DNA of 64,000 nucleotides, taken from the NCBI GenBank assembly GCA_905221605.1, contig CAJNDS010000811.1, forward strand, positions 1 to 64,000, read 5' to 3'. The stretch is from Symbiodinium natans. Lineage: Eukaryota > Sar > Dinophyceae > Suessiales > Symbiodiniaceae. The position numbers were made by a program, and so were the translations under genes. The notes beneath the pieces are model-generated. The model was not told the origin of the DNA, made no database searches, and worked only from the letters and a program-made list of their open reading frames with translations. Positions 24,301 through 34,487 of this stretch are shown in pieces. Numbering within the stretch: the stretch's first letter is position 1; every line of letters begins with the position of its first letter.

Positions 24301-26017
24301 AGCACGTGAAGAGCGACCTCTCAGGTTTTCTGTTGCCTTAGCCGTTTGGGGAAGGTCTCGAAGTCCCCGTAGAGTCCTGGAGCTTGGAAGACTTCGCGTC
24401 TTCTCGCCTTGAGAATCGACAAAGCTACCGAAGCTTCTGAAGCCAAGAACAAAACTGCCTCCCCGCCTCTGCGCCAAATCCATGGCAGCAAACTCCAAGG
24501 AAAGCACCGTGGCTTGGCTGCGCGGTGCCATGCTTGAGTCTTGCCCCAGTGTCCCCACTTGTTGCTACCCGTACCAGATGAATCCTCCAATTAGGATGCC
24601 CTGAAACCTGTGCAAAGGGTGCGAAGGGTGTTGACGGTGTTGGGACTCGTGCTGAGTTTTTGGAAGTCATTGGCCCTGCATGGGCAGCTGGCACTGTCTG
24701 TTGCGGTCCGCAGGCCTCACTCGGTTTGTTGTCAGCACTGCCCCACAGGTTCCTACAGTATGAGTGGTGGCGTTGACCACGAGCCAACAATGGCTGCACG
24801 ATTATTTTTGGCTTGTAATACTGACGCGACTCAGCAGGGCAAGGGCAGCAACAAGGCAACGCGCACCGATTCGCACCAGCGCTCCGTAGTAGAAGTAGCT
24901 CAAGAAGCCTGGCCCCATCTAGCCCCGTGCAGCCCATGACGCGCTTGCATTCCTCTGGACAAGCACTCACAAACAGGCCCTCGGGGGCTCTGAGGTGTCA
25001 CTTGGGCAGGACTGCCGTTGCCAGCGCTGTTGCCTTGTGGGGGACACCGCTGCATTTCCACCAAAAAGACTCTTCAAAGAGATGCCCAGCAGTGTGCAGC
25101 TGCTGGGCATTGCACCGGGCTCCAAGGGCCGAGCTAGCAGAGATATCGAAGATGGGCTGATCGAGGAGCCGCGCCGCAAGGTGGTAGACCTCCACTATCC
25201 GCAACCTCCCTGTCTGGTGTCGTGATGCAGGGCGGACACTGGTTGGGCTTTTGCCGGCCTGGTGCACTTGAAGCTGGAGGTGTGGGAGGTTTGGGAGCTT
25301 TGGCAGGTTTGGGACGCTTGGAACCATTATGAAGTTCTCTGCAAAGTTTCCACCAGGGTAGAGCTGACAAAAAAGGGGCACAACCAATCAAGCTGCGCCT
25401 TCACCTTCAGGCAAACCCGAAGGAACTCCGCGTGCACGGGCGTCTGAGATGCAGAAAGGGCTCAGAGCTGAGAGAAGCAGAAACGGCCGCTCCCGAATGC
25501 TCCGGCTCCGGGCTCCCGCACCAAGGTCTCCGGCGTGTCCTGCAGCTTCTCGAGGGCCGCGCGCAACGGAGGCAGGCTTTTCAGCATGGCCTGCACGAGG
25601 CGAGTATGACATGACTTTATGAGCGGAGTCCCCACAGTGTGCCGTGCGGTGCCGTCCTGCTGCCCGAGGTCGATGGCCATCTGCGAGAAGCTCCGGCAGA
25701 CCGCCGTCATTGGAGAGGCAGCTTTCTTGGCCTCTCAGCTCAGCTCCGGAGCTCCCCTTGTCCCCGCAATCGTCCACAAAACCCACACCATGCTCTCCAT
25801 GCTCTCCGAATGCTCTCCCGGGCCTGGAGTCCATCTGCGACTTGGAGGAAGTTGCAGATGAAAGCCTCTTTTCCCAAGAACTTTGTTGCATCTGACTCGC
25901 ATCCTCTGGCAGAGACCCCAACGAAGGTCGCTCGCTGGTTTGCGAAGACGCCCGCGCTGAGCTGCGCCTCCGATTTGAACATCCACTCATCTTGGGTTTC
26001 ATTTTAAGTCGCCCCAT
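15313..26017 (-). CDS. CSN3: COP9 signalosome complex subunit 3, split by a 7.9-kb intron
   Basis: This is a subunit of the COP9 signalosome, the nuclear/cytosolic complex that removes NEDD8 from cullins. Proposed minus-strand exons: 26017-25789, 25733-25657, 25590-25522, 25443-25405, 25189-25123, 24908-24826, 24697-24680, then 16797-16738, 16680-16628, 16548-16509, 16353-16288, 16206-16177, 16091-16045, 15943-15907, 15720-15634 and 15468-15313. All phases agree, giving about 385 aa (human CSN3 is 423). Family marks in order are LTPVHAEFLRVCLK across an intron, FLSYFYYGALVRIG, DAYKKYVLLCLK, GEVKMLPIYTSHIL, QNMGLVKQ, LTLTKTYLTLSL and, in the PCI/winged-helix end, MISEGEIQARIDQRTGNVSF. Exon 1, the 25123 border and the 18-bp exon at 24,680 are the least certain. 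At least six introns start with GC, and one starts with GA. The stop at 15,313 makes a tail shorter than usual. Identity is firm; the gene structure is inferred. Confidence 0.8.
15722..15816. repeat. CT-rich microsatellite inside a CSN3 intron
   Basis: CTCCT and CCCTTC units run for about 90 bp. On the minus strand this purine-rich tract lies in the intron just before the exon that begins at 15,720. Confidence 0.9.
17295..19204 (-). CDS. C5orf34: C5orf34-like protein, complete three-exon gene
   Basis: Exons 19204-17837, 17724-17448 and 17335-17295 give 561 aa with an ATG start and TAA stop. Both introns are 112 bp; the first is GC-AG, the second GT-AG. The N-terminus shows the family pattern of a beta strand followed by FSDGSAVILHPP (residues 29-40), a helix RAKIMAAAAVRDQFHPYP (71-88), then CVVWPSH and a second DG repeat SSLDGSARVLL (127-136). 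The C-terminus has a third such unit, FVGGWLHEAELADAF followed by EFRLITDRGEVLVRRF across the first intron. Human C5orf34 is 638 aa with N- and C-terminal domains of unknown function, and links to the centrosome or cell cycle are only suggested. The gene lies wholly within the long CSN3 intron on the same strand, and its stop is about 500 bp before the next CSN3 exon. Confidence 0.72.
20231..21390 (-). CDS. probable multi-exon gene with Ala-Ala-Pro repeats
   Basis: A minus-strand ATG at 21,390 opens about 60 codons (ARLPFWVLLASRPEGRKG, later EVQVLASVCFDLSAEALG) that look like a real first exon. Near 20,610-20,565 an AG|GAG acceptor starts EPKKAEPAPEKE. The last exon, about 20,488-20,231, carries seven Ala-Ala-Pro units from a 9-bp tandem repeat, then KGAKGAEGEKPKGASLERLA, and ends HLKARVADSDSKR at a TAG. 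Exons between 20.6 and 21.2 kb are not resolved. The hydrophobic start could be a signal or transit peptide. No family is recognised. The gene sits inside the proposed CSN3 intron on the same strand. Confidence 0.4.
20385..20455. repeat. 9-bp coding tandem repeat (GGCGCAGCY)
   Basis: Seven copies of GGCGCAGCC or GGCGCAGCT follow one another. On the minus strand they encode Ala-Ala-Pro or Pro-Ala-Ala units within the exon above. Confidence 0.9.
21880..23670. repeat. 113-bp satellite array, 17 copies
   Basis: The phrase CATCATGAGCATCAG recurs at 21921, 22021, 22101, 22214, 22328, 22441, 22554, 22664, 22757, 22870, 22983, 23063, 23175, 23288, 23399, 23511 and 23624. Spacing is usually 110-114 bp, with shortened units of 80-100 bp. 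Each unit carries a TTGACGAGGCAGGAGG block, the CATCATG core, ACATTTCCGGCCACATGGCGCCC and a CCAACTGCCCCAGTG block. Copies differ by point changes and small deletions. Frames stay open through the array on both strands because the unit length allows it; this is not coding evidence. Confidence 0.95.
24237..24326 (-). CDS. weak exon candidate inside the CSN3 intron
   Basis: A minus-strand frame reads EVALHVLQDPVLALCALDF and then APELVAPLVQAGLPS, which is strongly helical, after a CTGAG|AG acceptor. It does not fit CSN3 at this position and no family is recognised. It may be part of another gene or chance. Confidence 0.25.
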
Positions 26018-26799
26018 GTCGCCCCGCGCCAACTCTGGCAGGTCGCGCAAGCCTGGAGCAGGTAGGCCGCTCCCAGTGTGCACTGCCTGGCGACATTAGC
26101 GACCCCGACTTTCCCTTGCAAGGAATATCTGAGAAGACGCCTCTTAGAGTCTTCAGAGTCTTAGAGTCTAAGAGCCGGGCACGGGATCCAGCGCTTGCAG
26201 GGCTTGATCGATTTGGGAGGCATTCGCCTTCGCGGCAGCGGCACGACCCGAATACGGGAGCGTCAACGATGCAACGATGCGCTTCGGAGCATGGCACATT
26301 CCCGAGGAACTGTTGGTTCAATCAAAGGTGTTGCGGACCGTCTCTACCCACCCACCGAACTTGTCACAACTTTGCCTCCGTTGGGTGTTCGGATTCGTGG
26401 CCCAGCACACGTAGACGACTGAAAAGCCCACTTCATGAACGTTGTGGTGGGGCATTATTTGCTGCGACAAAGAGATCAAAACAAATCGGAAGTGAACTTG
26501 AAGGGACTGAAATCCTTTCAGCAGCCGTCAGCGCAACGCAAAGATCCTGTCATGAACCCCGCATCAATCTCCTGCACTGATGACTGAACTCTAGAATTAG
26601 CAAACTCCCTCAACTGCGCAATCTTTGAACTTGGAATAGCAAACCTACTCATGATTAAGGGTAGTCCACTGCTAAGTACCATATAGACATAATGTTTGGT
26701 TGCACTGCTATGCAGTGTAAGCACTGACTCGCCCCAGAGCCCCTGGAGTTAATGGGCAAACCTGACCCTCTTCGTCTGAGGTTTTTCCCTCAACTTCCC

Positions 26800-26871
26800 T
26801 TAAGTCCCCTCATAAAGTCTGAAGACCGCTATCTGGGCCTTGAGGGTCTCCTGCTCGTGTCTCAGGAAGTC
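26800..26871 (-). CDS. terminal exon of a coiled-coil protein
   Basis: A minus-strand exon starts at GGCCAG|GAC and reads 23 codons to TAA: DFLRHEQETLKAQIAVFRLY and a short tail. The heptad-like spacing and charge mix fit a coiled coil. An upstream exon is likely near 27,090-27,140 (GAGAGCGACCTCAAGAAGCTC region), but the phase could not be settled. No family is recognised. Confidence 0.45.
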   Translation of the reverse strand, partial: DFLRHEQETLKAQIAVFRLYEGT

Positions 26872-27208
26872 CTGGCCGCGCGACAAAGTGACCCTCATCG
26901 CCTAGGGTAGGTTGAGGTGCAACGAACGGAAGTGAGAAGGGAATTGGGGAACTCACTTCTTTCCACAATAGGCAGAGGAGAGCAGTGCCAGCAGACTTGC
27001 ATTACAACCCTGCAGGAAACTGAAAAAGGCGCTTCCGGAGACAAAACTGAAGGAATCGATTTCAGATGCGAAGCCTACGAGGCAGAGGATAACCTGTCGC
27101 AGTCCTTGAGCTTCTTGAGGTCGCTCTCATTCCTTTCGAAAGCAACTAGGCACAGGAAGACTTGCAAGAAGCTGCAGAAGCTGCAGAAGCCTTGACATGT
27201 TCAAAGTC

Positions 27209-27424
27209 TCACTTCATCACCCCTGACCCATGACTTGGCCGAGGCTCTGCGTCGAGAGCGTATGAATCTGATGGACGATGCTGTCCATGCCTATGTTGCC
27301 TGGTGCACAAGAAGGCTGTCGAGCACATCCATGCCGCGCAAGCTGAAACCCCAAAGCTTGCAAAACAACACGAACCAAGAAAAACAACGAGACAACCTAC
27401 AGCCCCAAGGAAGGGTCCGTACTC
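27209..27424 (-). CDS. possible C-terminal exon with a membrane segment
   Basis: After a CAAG|GAG acceptor the minus strand is open for 71 codons to TGA. It begins EYGPFLGAVGCLVVFLGSC, a hydrophobic stretch of about 25 residues, and ends in a polar tail. A plus-strand frame overlaps it. I prefer the minus strand because all better genes lie there, but support is thin. Confidence 0.28.
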   Translation of the reverse strand, partial: EYGPFLGAVGCLVVFLGSCCFASFGVSACAAWMCSTAFLCTRQHRHGQHRPSDSYALDAEPRPSHGSGVMK

Positions 27425-27979
27425 CTTGAAACTCGAAAACAATGAACTCGTGTGCCGCCCGGGCACTGCTTGGAGGACCGACCCTGGTGCCTCCTTGGCC
27501 ATCGCTCCGCCCCGACTGCACTTCGGGGGGGCACAAACAGCTGCAAGATGCACGGGGAGGGGCCTTTCTCCTATTTTTTGGAGTCCCTCTTTGGGTCTAG
27601 TTACTTCTCTCACGGTGGAGGCCACGTGGGACCCACAGACTCGGGGGGGAGGTTGCAGTTCAACCACTTCAACATATGTCAACCATGTTCTGCCAGGTGG
27701 TTGGTTTGACATGATACGAAAAACTCGATTTCGGATGCTGGCACGAATCGAAGAGTCGGAATCCCGAGTCTTGCAAGATATGAAGCCAGCCCGTGCTATT
27801 TGCAGCCTGAGGTGTTGGGTGCGGTTTTCAGGCCCTAAACCCTGCCTACAAAGTAGACATGACCCTACATACGAAGTAGACATGTTTGAGGCTGTGTCAG
27901 GCCAAGGCGGCAATACATTTAGCCAGCCTCGAATACTGCATTTGGGCATGTTCCTCTTTATTCGGGCCAAGAAAGGCAT

Positions 27980-28600
27980 GAATCATGTCTATGTTTTTGG
28001 GTTCAGATTCATGGTGCTACGTGACGACCTATGAAGGGGCCAGCACTGACGAGGTTTAGGGTAACCCTAAACGCCTGTCGAATTTTGGGTCGCGTTGTGG
28101 TTTCACGCCGTTTTCCTTCTCTATCTTAAGCTTCAGATGCAAGGGCGTGCGCACGCAGAATGCTACGGCTCTCTGCGAAGAAGATGCGCTGCCAAGCACA
28201 TGTCGCCACAATTTCCCCACCTACGGCGCAACGCGCCCATGATGCGAAGATAGTGCTTGTCACCTAAGGTAACGTTCGACATTCCACACAAACTACTAAT
28301 TGACTTTCTCACCTACTCGCTCTGACTCGTTGATTGACTCGCGGATTCCCGTAGAGGGGCACTCTTATGACGCTATCGACGCTTTGACTTGCGCTGCAGC
28401 TTGCGCAAGCGACTCGGCTTCGACGTGCTCAGACCAAGAGATAAACCAAATCACAACGGAAGCACGAGCTCGCGAAGCTGTCCGAACAGCAACAGGCCGC
28501 GACTGCTTCACTACGAGAAATTGGACCAGCGATTGTCAACTGCCGCCCGATGGGCATCGTTGCTGAGTGCCAGTATCGTGAGTTTGCTGACCCGGGTCGT
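27980..28600. other. no gene recognised; telomere-like fragment
   Basis: At about 28,055-28,072 the text GGTTTAGGGTAACCCTAAACGCC places one TTTAGGG and one CCCTAAA head to head around a GTAACC centre. Nothing else supportable is seen. Confidence 0.4.
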
Positions 28601-28617
28601 CCCTGCGAAACCCCCGC

Positions 28618-28886
28618 CGTTCCTGGCTGGGCAAAGGCTTGCCCTTGTTTGCCCGGGCGTACATGCTCCTCCCACAGGTTGGGACAGTGTGCGCTGGCAC
28701 TGCCGCTTGAGCAGAGGAAGCACGATCACCAGCACAGCTTAAGTGCACGGCTGAACAACAAGAATGATTGGAGACTGTCCAGATTGGTTTCTGGCTCAGA
28801 CCGAAATCGCAGCCATGTATGCTGACGATATCAGTGCTTCGGCTCCCTGTGGAATCTGTTTCAAGCGCTTGCGTAAGTTACCATAC
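28618..28886. repeat. dispersed 265-bp repeat, copy 1
   Basis: This stretch closely matches 32,945-33,212, sharing GGCTGGGCAAAGGCTTGCCC at one end and CGCTTGCGTAAGTTACCA at the other, with scattered point differences and a few indels. The plus strand shows MYADDIS and the minus strand QIPQG, both of which resemble reverse-transcriptase motifs by eye. Neither frame is long enough to prove a polymerase. The match stops abruptly on both sides. Confidence 0.8.
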
Positions 28887-28980
28887 CCTCATGGAACAAA
28901 TTTGGCTCGGAACATTCTTAAAACAAAACCTTGCCCTCACAAATCCCAATACCCCAAGTCCAAGTCAAAGAAATCATGGC

Positions 28981-29042
28981 CTCTTGAAGGTCCAAATCGT
29001 AGTCGTCGAATTGTATCTCCGAGGCCACCCAAGACTTGTAAG
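28981..29042 (-). CDS. single conserved-looking exon of unknown gene
   Basis: A minus-strand exon from CTGTCAAG|CT to GAG|GC gives 20 codons, YKSWVASEIQFDDYDLDLQE. The acidic, aromatic text is protein-like and the GC donor matches usage elsewhere in the window. Partner exons were not found and the family is unknown. Confidence 0.4.
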
Positions 29043-29044
29043 CT

Positions 29045-31570
29045 TGACAGTGAGTGGTGCGCGTGTTTGGGTGTGTGCGTGCGTGTGGGTGTGTGTGACA
29101 CGCCTGGCGCTGTCAGGGCTGGCAGGCTTACAGCCATCTCGAATTCGAAGTGACTCCACTCTATGGCCAGATTGAGAGCCTGCCATCCCTTGGAGGAGCT
29201 GCAAACCGATGCAGTGGCGGGGTCATGTCTGTGGGCGGCGACAGAGGTGCATAGTCTGCATGGTGCTATGCTTCAGGTGACTCGTTCATGACCGGGCGGC
29301 GGTGTCGGAAAGCTGGGAAGACGTGGGCGTTGTCTGCTCCACCAGCTGCCTGAGCGACGCTCTGGATGAGGGAGCAGGAACTACAGCAGCAAGGCTTGGC
29401 GGTCTTTGGGGTACGGTAGGGGGGTTTCGGGGTTTGGGATTCGGTTCAGCCTCAAACTCTCAAACCACTGAAAGCTCAACGCACTGGTTCAGCAACTTAG
29501 TTGAGAGGGTGTTTTGAACAATGCAATGGCAGTACTTGCAAGCGAGCTGCGAAGCGGTAAACACACTGAGGTGGCTGTAGAATCCTTGGGTCCGCAAGTT
29601 TGAGAGTGGCATTTGGAGACGTGGGCTTGGGCTTTAAACTGGCATCAATGAAGAATCGCTTATTTGGGGACTTTTTGACATAAGGGTAACTCTAAACAAT
29701 ACGTCTGTCGGGACTTAAGGTGTCGTCGGCTCAGGTGAACGAATCATTTTTGCCGCGCAACCAGCGGCTGCTCTGCCGACAGGTTCGTCTCCACACCCGG
29801 CGCGTAGATGTCCTGCAAGGGGCGTGCCGACAACCTTTGCATTGCCCGCTACGCGTGCCCAAGTCGCTTTCGTCTGCTGTGCTTTGTGGGGGAAAGCAAA
29901 ACCTTATAGGGATTACAGGGCATGTCCACGATTCCACTGAATTCCACTTACACTTCAACACACGCCCCGTAGCAGAGAACTGCTGGCATGGCATTGACAA
30001 GTGGGCGACTGATGCAGCAGACATCAAGTGCCATCAAAAGCGTTTTGTGTGGAAAAGAGGCATTTTGAGAGCCAGGGTCTCTTAAGCCCACGAAAGACAC
30101 ACTTCCTCTGACCCCTTCGTTTTGGTGCCCCCCTGTGCCTCACGGATCTGAGACCGGCCCGTGGCAGCAGAATCCATTGCCAAAAAGGCCCGGTACAGAA
30201 GCACCCGACCTTGGGGTGTTCGAGTGTGGGGCGATGCTGCTTTTGGGTGTTGGAACCGTTGGGACTCTGGGGCACCGTAGGGCCGTACGGCAGTGTATGT
30301 GAGAAGGGCGAGGTTTGAGGACCCGAGGGTTCGGGGGTTCCGCAGACATATGTGCCCAGTCACTTGCGTCTGGAGGCGGTGACCAGCTCACACGTCCTAT
30401 ACCTGCAGAGCAGTTTGCAACGAGCCGCTACTGGTAGCGAAAGACCTATGCTGCATGCGACCAATGCTGCTTCTTTCCGACGCCAGGACTCGTCCTTGAC
30501 ACTCAGGTCGTGGCCAGATCCCCCTCCCGGCTCCCTCGATACGGCACAAAGGAGCCGCCGACCTGGGGAACGGAACTCGAACCTCGCTTTGTTTATGCTT
30601 TAAGCTTTGTTATGCTTTAAGTGTGTTGCTTTAAGTGTGTTGCTTTCTGAATACTTTGTATTTTTGGAAAAAGGGCTCATCGAGGCTCCACCTCCCAGGA
30701 CCCGTGCTGCCTCAGAGAAGTCCCGCTGCGGGGCCTCTGGGGCAAAAGGATATGACAGAAGCAGGGGCTTTAAAGTTTGCTAAAGTTGTTCAGAGAATTC
30801 GGAAAGAAAGTAAAAAAGAGAACGGCGACCGGCTACACTATGGGCCCAGCGCATGGCATCATGGCCGCGATGCGCCGCCACAGCCGCTTCTGCTTGGTGG
30901 CCGCCTTGCAGCAAACCGCTTCTGTTTCCCCTTGGTTTTTTGGAAGCTCTCTGCACCTCGAGTTGCATTTTCAGGTCGTCCTGCTGTCCCATGGTGTACC
31001 TCGCAAAGGACAAGAAAACAAAGCTAACAAAGCATCACTTCATATACAAGTTCGAATTATTGCGCTCTCGGGTAGCTGCATGGAGCCTCGTCGCCGGGCC
31101 GTCTTGAACTTGTCGAAGCGCTTCGCCACGGCCTCTGCCAACAAAGCAAAACAAGCCACCTGCAAATCACGAGGAGACGCAAGATTCAGCACTTCCCTGG
31201 CAGCATTTCCTTGGATTGGAGCTCAGGGGACTAGCCGGCTCGTAAGGAGAAGTCATGTCCGCAACGGCTTTTGCTCTCCCGCACGCAGGCTCAGTTAGTT
31301 CTCTTCCAGCTACTTGATGAGGATGACACGTGCATGGCAAATGCCGTGAGCACTGCGTCGACTGTGTCGAACTGACGCAAAGTTGAGCGAAGGCTCTATC
31401 AGCGAAAGCGCGTTTGGTAGAAAGTGGCAGCGGCACAGCGGCACACGCATGCGTGCACACACTTGTTGTGCGAGCATCTGAGAAGTCTACCAGCTTGCAG
31501 TAGCACCCTTCAATTTTCCGGATGTTGACTGCCCCTCTCCTCAACCAGTTGTTGAGGCATAGCCCATCGC
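29045..31570. other. no gene recognised
   Basis: Open frames of 70-170 codons occur on both strands. None combines protein-like text with two splice borders that I can defend. Confidence 0.4.
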
Positions 31571-31576
31571 AACATA

Positions 31577-32507
31577 TCAGCCCTGCACACCGACATCTTT
31601 GAGAAAGATGCTGATGTTGTGCCTTGCCAGCAGGCGCAAAGCCAACGCTGCAGCGTGGATCCCGCGGATCTTGGCTGTGGACAGTGTGACATTGTCGATG
31701 GTGGCTTCGAAAGTCGAAGCGTTGGCTTTGACTTCCGTTCGGTTCCCACTGACTGTGTCCAAGTGATCGGCCAGCAGGCCGGCAGGAAGCTGCTTGGAGC
31801 GAAGATTGGAGGGGATGGCAGCGGCTACAGCGGATTGAAGCTCCAAGTATGCAACAAACGCGGTGGCCGGCTTCTGCCAGCCACAAAGCCTCAAGGCCAG
31901 CGCAATCTGTGCTGCCTGCTGGATGCCTTTTGCGAAAGTCCCCCATCCAACTTGCAACTTTACCTCGCCATGAACAAGCTCACACCCCATCAGCGGCAAG
32001 GTGGCCAAATTGACCTCGACATCCTGGCTTGCAAGTGGGGTGCAGGACAAAACCTGCACCAAAGAAGCGGCAACAAAGACTGAGAAACGAGTTATCCTGT
32101 CTGCCCACCTTGTAGAAATCGATCTTCACATTCTGCAGTTGCGGAAAGATATCGCCCAGAACTGATCCCACTCGGTTGTACAGCTGTACTTCTAGAATTG
32201 GACCCAAAAGGGATCGCAACTTGGCGATGTCGCCTTTGACATCGTTGCGCATCTTTTCTTGTTCTTGTTTGACAAGTTCGACATCTTTACGCATCTTTTC
32301 TTGTTCCCGCAGAACATCCGAAATGCCCAAGAAGTCCCGCACAGAGCGGCGCATGTCATCTGCAAAGCTGGACCTAGAAACGCTGACCTTCCGGCTGTAG
32401 CCTTTTGCCGGCACACCAGCGAACAGTGTTCCCGGCCATGCGGGATGGAACGCCAGCAACGTCCAGACAAGCAGCCACCAGCGGCCCGTGGTCTGCGCAA
32501 TCGCCAT
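31577..32507 (-). CDS. secreted or organelle-targeted coiled-coil protein, two exons
   Basis: Exon 1 (32507-32109, 133 codons) starts at ATG. Exon 2 (32053-31577) ends at a stop. The 55-bp GT-AG intron is in phase 0. The product is 291 aa. Residues 1-27 form a hydrophobic signal (WWLLVWTLLAFHPAWPG) followed by FAGVPAKGYSRKVSVSRSS. That layout, a signal peptide then a Ser/Arg-rich stretch starting with Phe, resembles the bipartite plastid presequences of dinoflagellates. Residues about 65-95 form a coiled coil with a near repeat (EQEKMRKDVELVKQEQEKMR). Exon 2 contains EVNLATLPLMGCELVHGEVK and several helices. No family is recognised. The start, splice site and stop are all clear, so the gene itself is well supported. 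Confidence 0.65.
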
Positions 32508-32944
32508 GCTTCAGCGGCAAGAACATCTAGCCGAGATCTAGCCTAGATCTAGCTGGTTTTGTTAAATCATGTTGTCGAACCTGTTTGCGTGACATCGATG
32601 GGATCTCGGGTTCGAGTTTGGGGTGGAGGTCTCTTTGTGCAACATGTTCTGCCTGAGCACATGCATGACTGCTAACGGCAGCCAACGGCAGCGCGTGCAG
32701 GTCTGTGTTGCCTTGCGCATTTTTGACATATAGTGACCTGCGCTTTACGGCAAACCTGGTCAACTGAGCGCACGCTAAGCCCCCATAAACCCGCATAAAC
32801 CCTTATAAACCCTCAATGGCAACGCGAACATCGCACAGGCCCGTCGCATCTGTCGTATCGCATCTTGAATGGAGTCCACCAGAACGAGAGCAATGCTGAG
32901 TGAAGGAAGAGACTATACTGGGCCATAGTGGGTTCCCAACCGTT

Positions 32945-33212
32945 TCTGGCTGGGCAAAGGCTTGCCCTTGTTTTTGCCTGCGCGTACATGCTCCTCGCAC
33001 TGGATGGGACAGTGCGCACTGGCACTGCCGCTTGAGCAGAGGAAGTACGATCACCAGTACTGCTTAAGTGTACGACAGAACAACAGGAATGATTGGAGAC
33101 TGGCCAGATTGGTTTCTGGCTCAGACCGAAATCGCGGCCATGTATGCTGATGATATCAGTGTTTCGGTTCCCTGTGGAATCTGTTTCAAGCGCTTGCGTA
33201 AGTTACCACACA
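32945..33212. repeat. dispersed 265-bp repeat, copy 2
   Basis: Second copy of the element at 28,618-28,886, about 4.3 kb away in the same orientation. Differences include several G/A or C/T transitions and a few small gaps. Confidence 0.8.
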
Positions 33213-33214
33213 TG

Positions 33215-34415
33215 TTGGTATATTATGGATCGTAAGCTGTGTGCAAAAGCTGCGCTCAAGGCACGATGGAATACATGCAAGGGTGGGATTCGAGTAGCTC
33301 TTCTCGGACTCTGCTCTTCAACCGTTCAACCCCCTAAACCGAGGCCGGGGTGTATGACAGGCAACAGCACTGGGCAGCGAAAAGGGCCCGGCCAGGGGTG
33401 AGCACTTTGGATGGGCAAGTCGCCTCCTGCGCACGCCCCTCCTACTCTTGAGATCGCATCCAAAGGACGTTTCAAACCACGGGGACACCCTGAGCCCGCA
33501 GCATCCACACGAGCATCACGAGGTGCGGGACGGACCCCTTGCCGCGTGGCCCCAATCCAAAGCTCACATGATCAAGTCCTTGCACATGAGTGATACGTGC
33601 GATCCTACAACATGGTTTCTGCTTGGTGCGAAGGGCTTAGGAAGTAGGTCGGCTAGATTCACGACAGTAATCAGCGACAAAAACAAACTCCAAACCAGGA
33701 GGGCCTCTGAAAATGATCGGCCCCTCCCCAAATGTCATCCTGAAGGGCCAGCTTTCAGCCATGAAGGCTCAGGTGTGTGGTTTAGGGAGATGCTTCGAGG
33801 GCGAAGGCTTCTATAAAGGGTCAGGCTACAGCACCGAGCTGAGTTTGGCAACTTCACTCACTTTCGCGGACCTTCTGTCAAGAAATCTTTTAAGCTGCAT
33901 TAAAACCCTCGCTAGCAGATGTGTAAACAGCACGTAACCTAATTTCAAGGCCTGATATGCAAAGCGAGGCAGGTGGACAACAGATGCGCTTGAAAAGAGG
34001 AAGGTGCACAACATGTAGACCAACATGTGGAGGCAAGGCGTGCAGAGCAAATCCCCGAGCAAGCCATACGCATGAGACTCGCATCATGTGCATATTGCAG
34101 ATAGCTTAGAGCAGGATGCTCGGAGCCAAAATGTGGTGCAGGGAATCAAAGAGAATAGCGATGCAAACGATGCAAAAACACAACCAAGGTCAAAACAAGG
34201 CGAGGCTCTGGGGCATTTACACAGCAATCAACAACAGGATTGACAAGAACAAGTTCCTCATCTATTTACAAAGGCGCACATGACAAAGGCACTGCAGACA
34301 TTGATTGCCTGAGAAGCCACACCAGAAACGTTGCTGGAAACGATTGTTTGTGTCCTTTGTGGCTCCATGTGAGGGTTTTGGGCTTTCGCACATCATGATG
34401 TGGGGAACCTCTCCG
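33215..34415. other. no gene recognised
   Basis: No exon, repeat or RNA gene that I can support is visible here. Confidence 0.4.
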
Positions 34416-34421
34416 ATCAAC

Positions 34422-34487
34422 CTCTGAAAAGGCCCTCAATGCCACGCATGTACTGCTCGGAATGACGATCGTGTGGCAATGACGATC
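34422..34487 (-). CDS. single exon of unknown gene
   Basis: A minus-strand exon from CCACAG|GA to AGAG|GTTGAT gives 21 codons ending HSEQYMRGIEGLFR. The splice borders are plausible and the text is protein-like. No partners or family were found. Confidence 0.35.

Noticed and set aside
23715-24341. 208-codon plus-strand frame
   Set aside because: It begins without a clear ATG, lacks a recognisable pattern and lies opposite a strand that carries better evidence. Its length is within chance for 64 kb.
27303-28034. 243-codon plus-strand frame
   Set aside because: It overlaps an equally long minus-strand frame that has a membrane segment. No splice sites or family were seen, and it is isolated from the minus-strand array.
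28764-28890. Reverse transcriptase call from MYADDIS
   Set aside because: The frame around it has no other RT blocks, and the second copy changes it by the same transitions expected of non-coding drift. The opposite strand shows an equally tempting motif.
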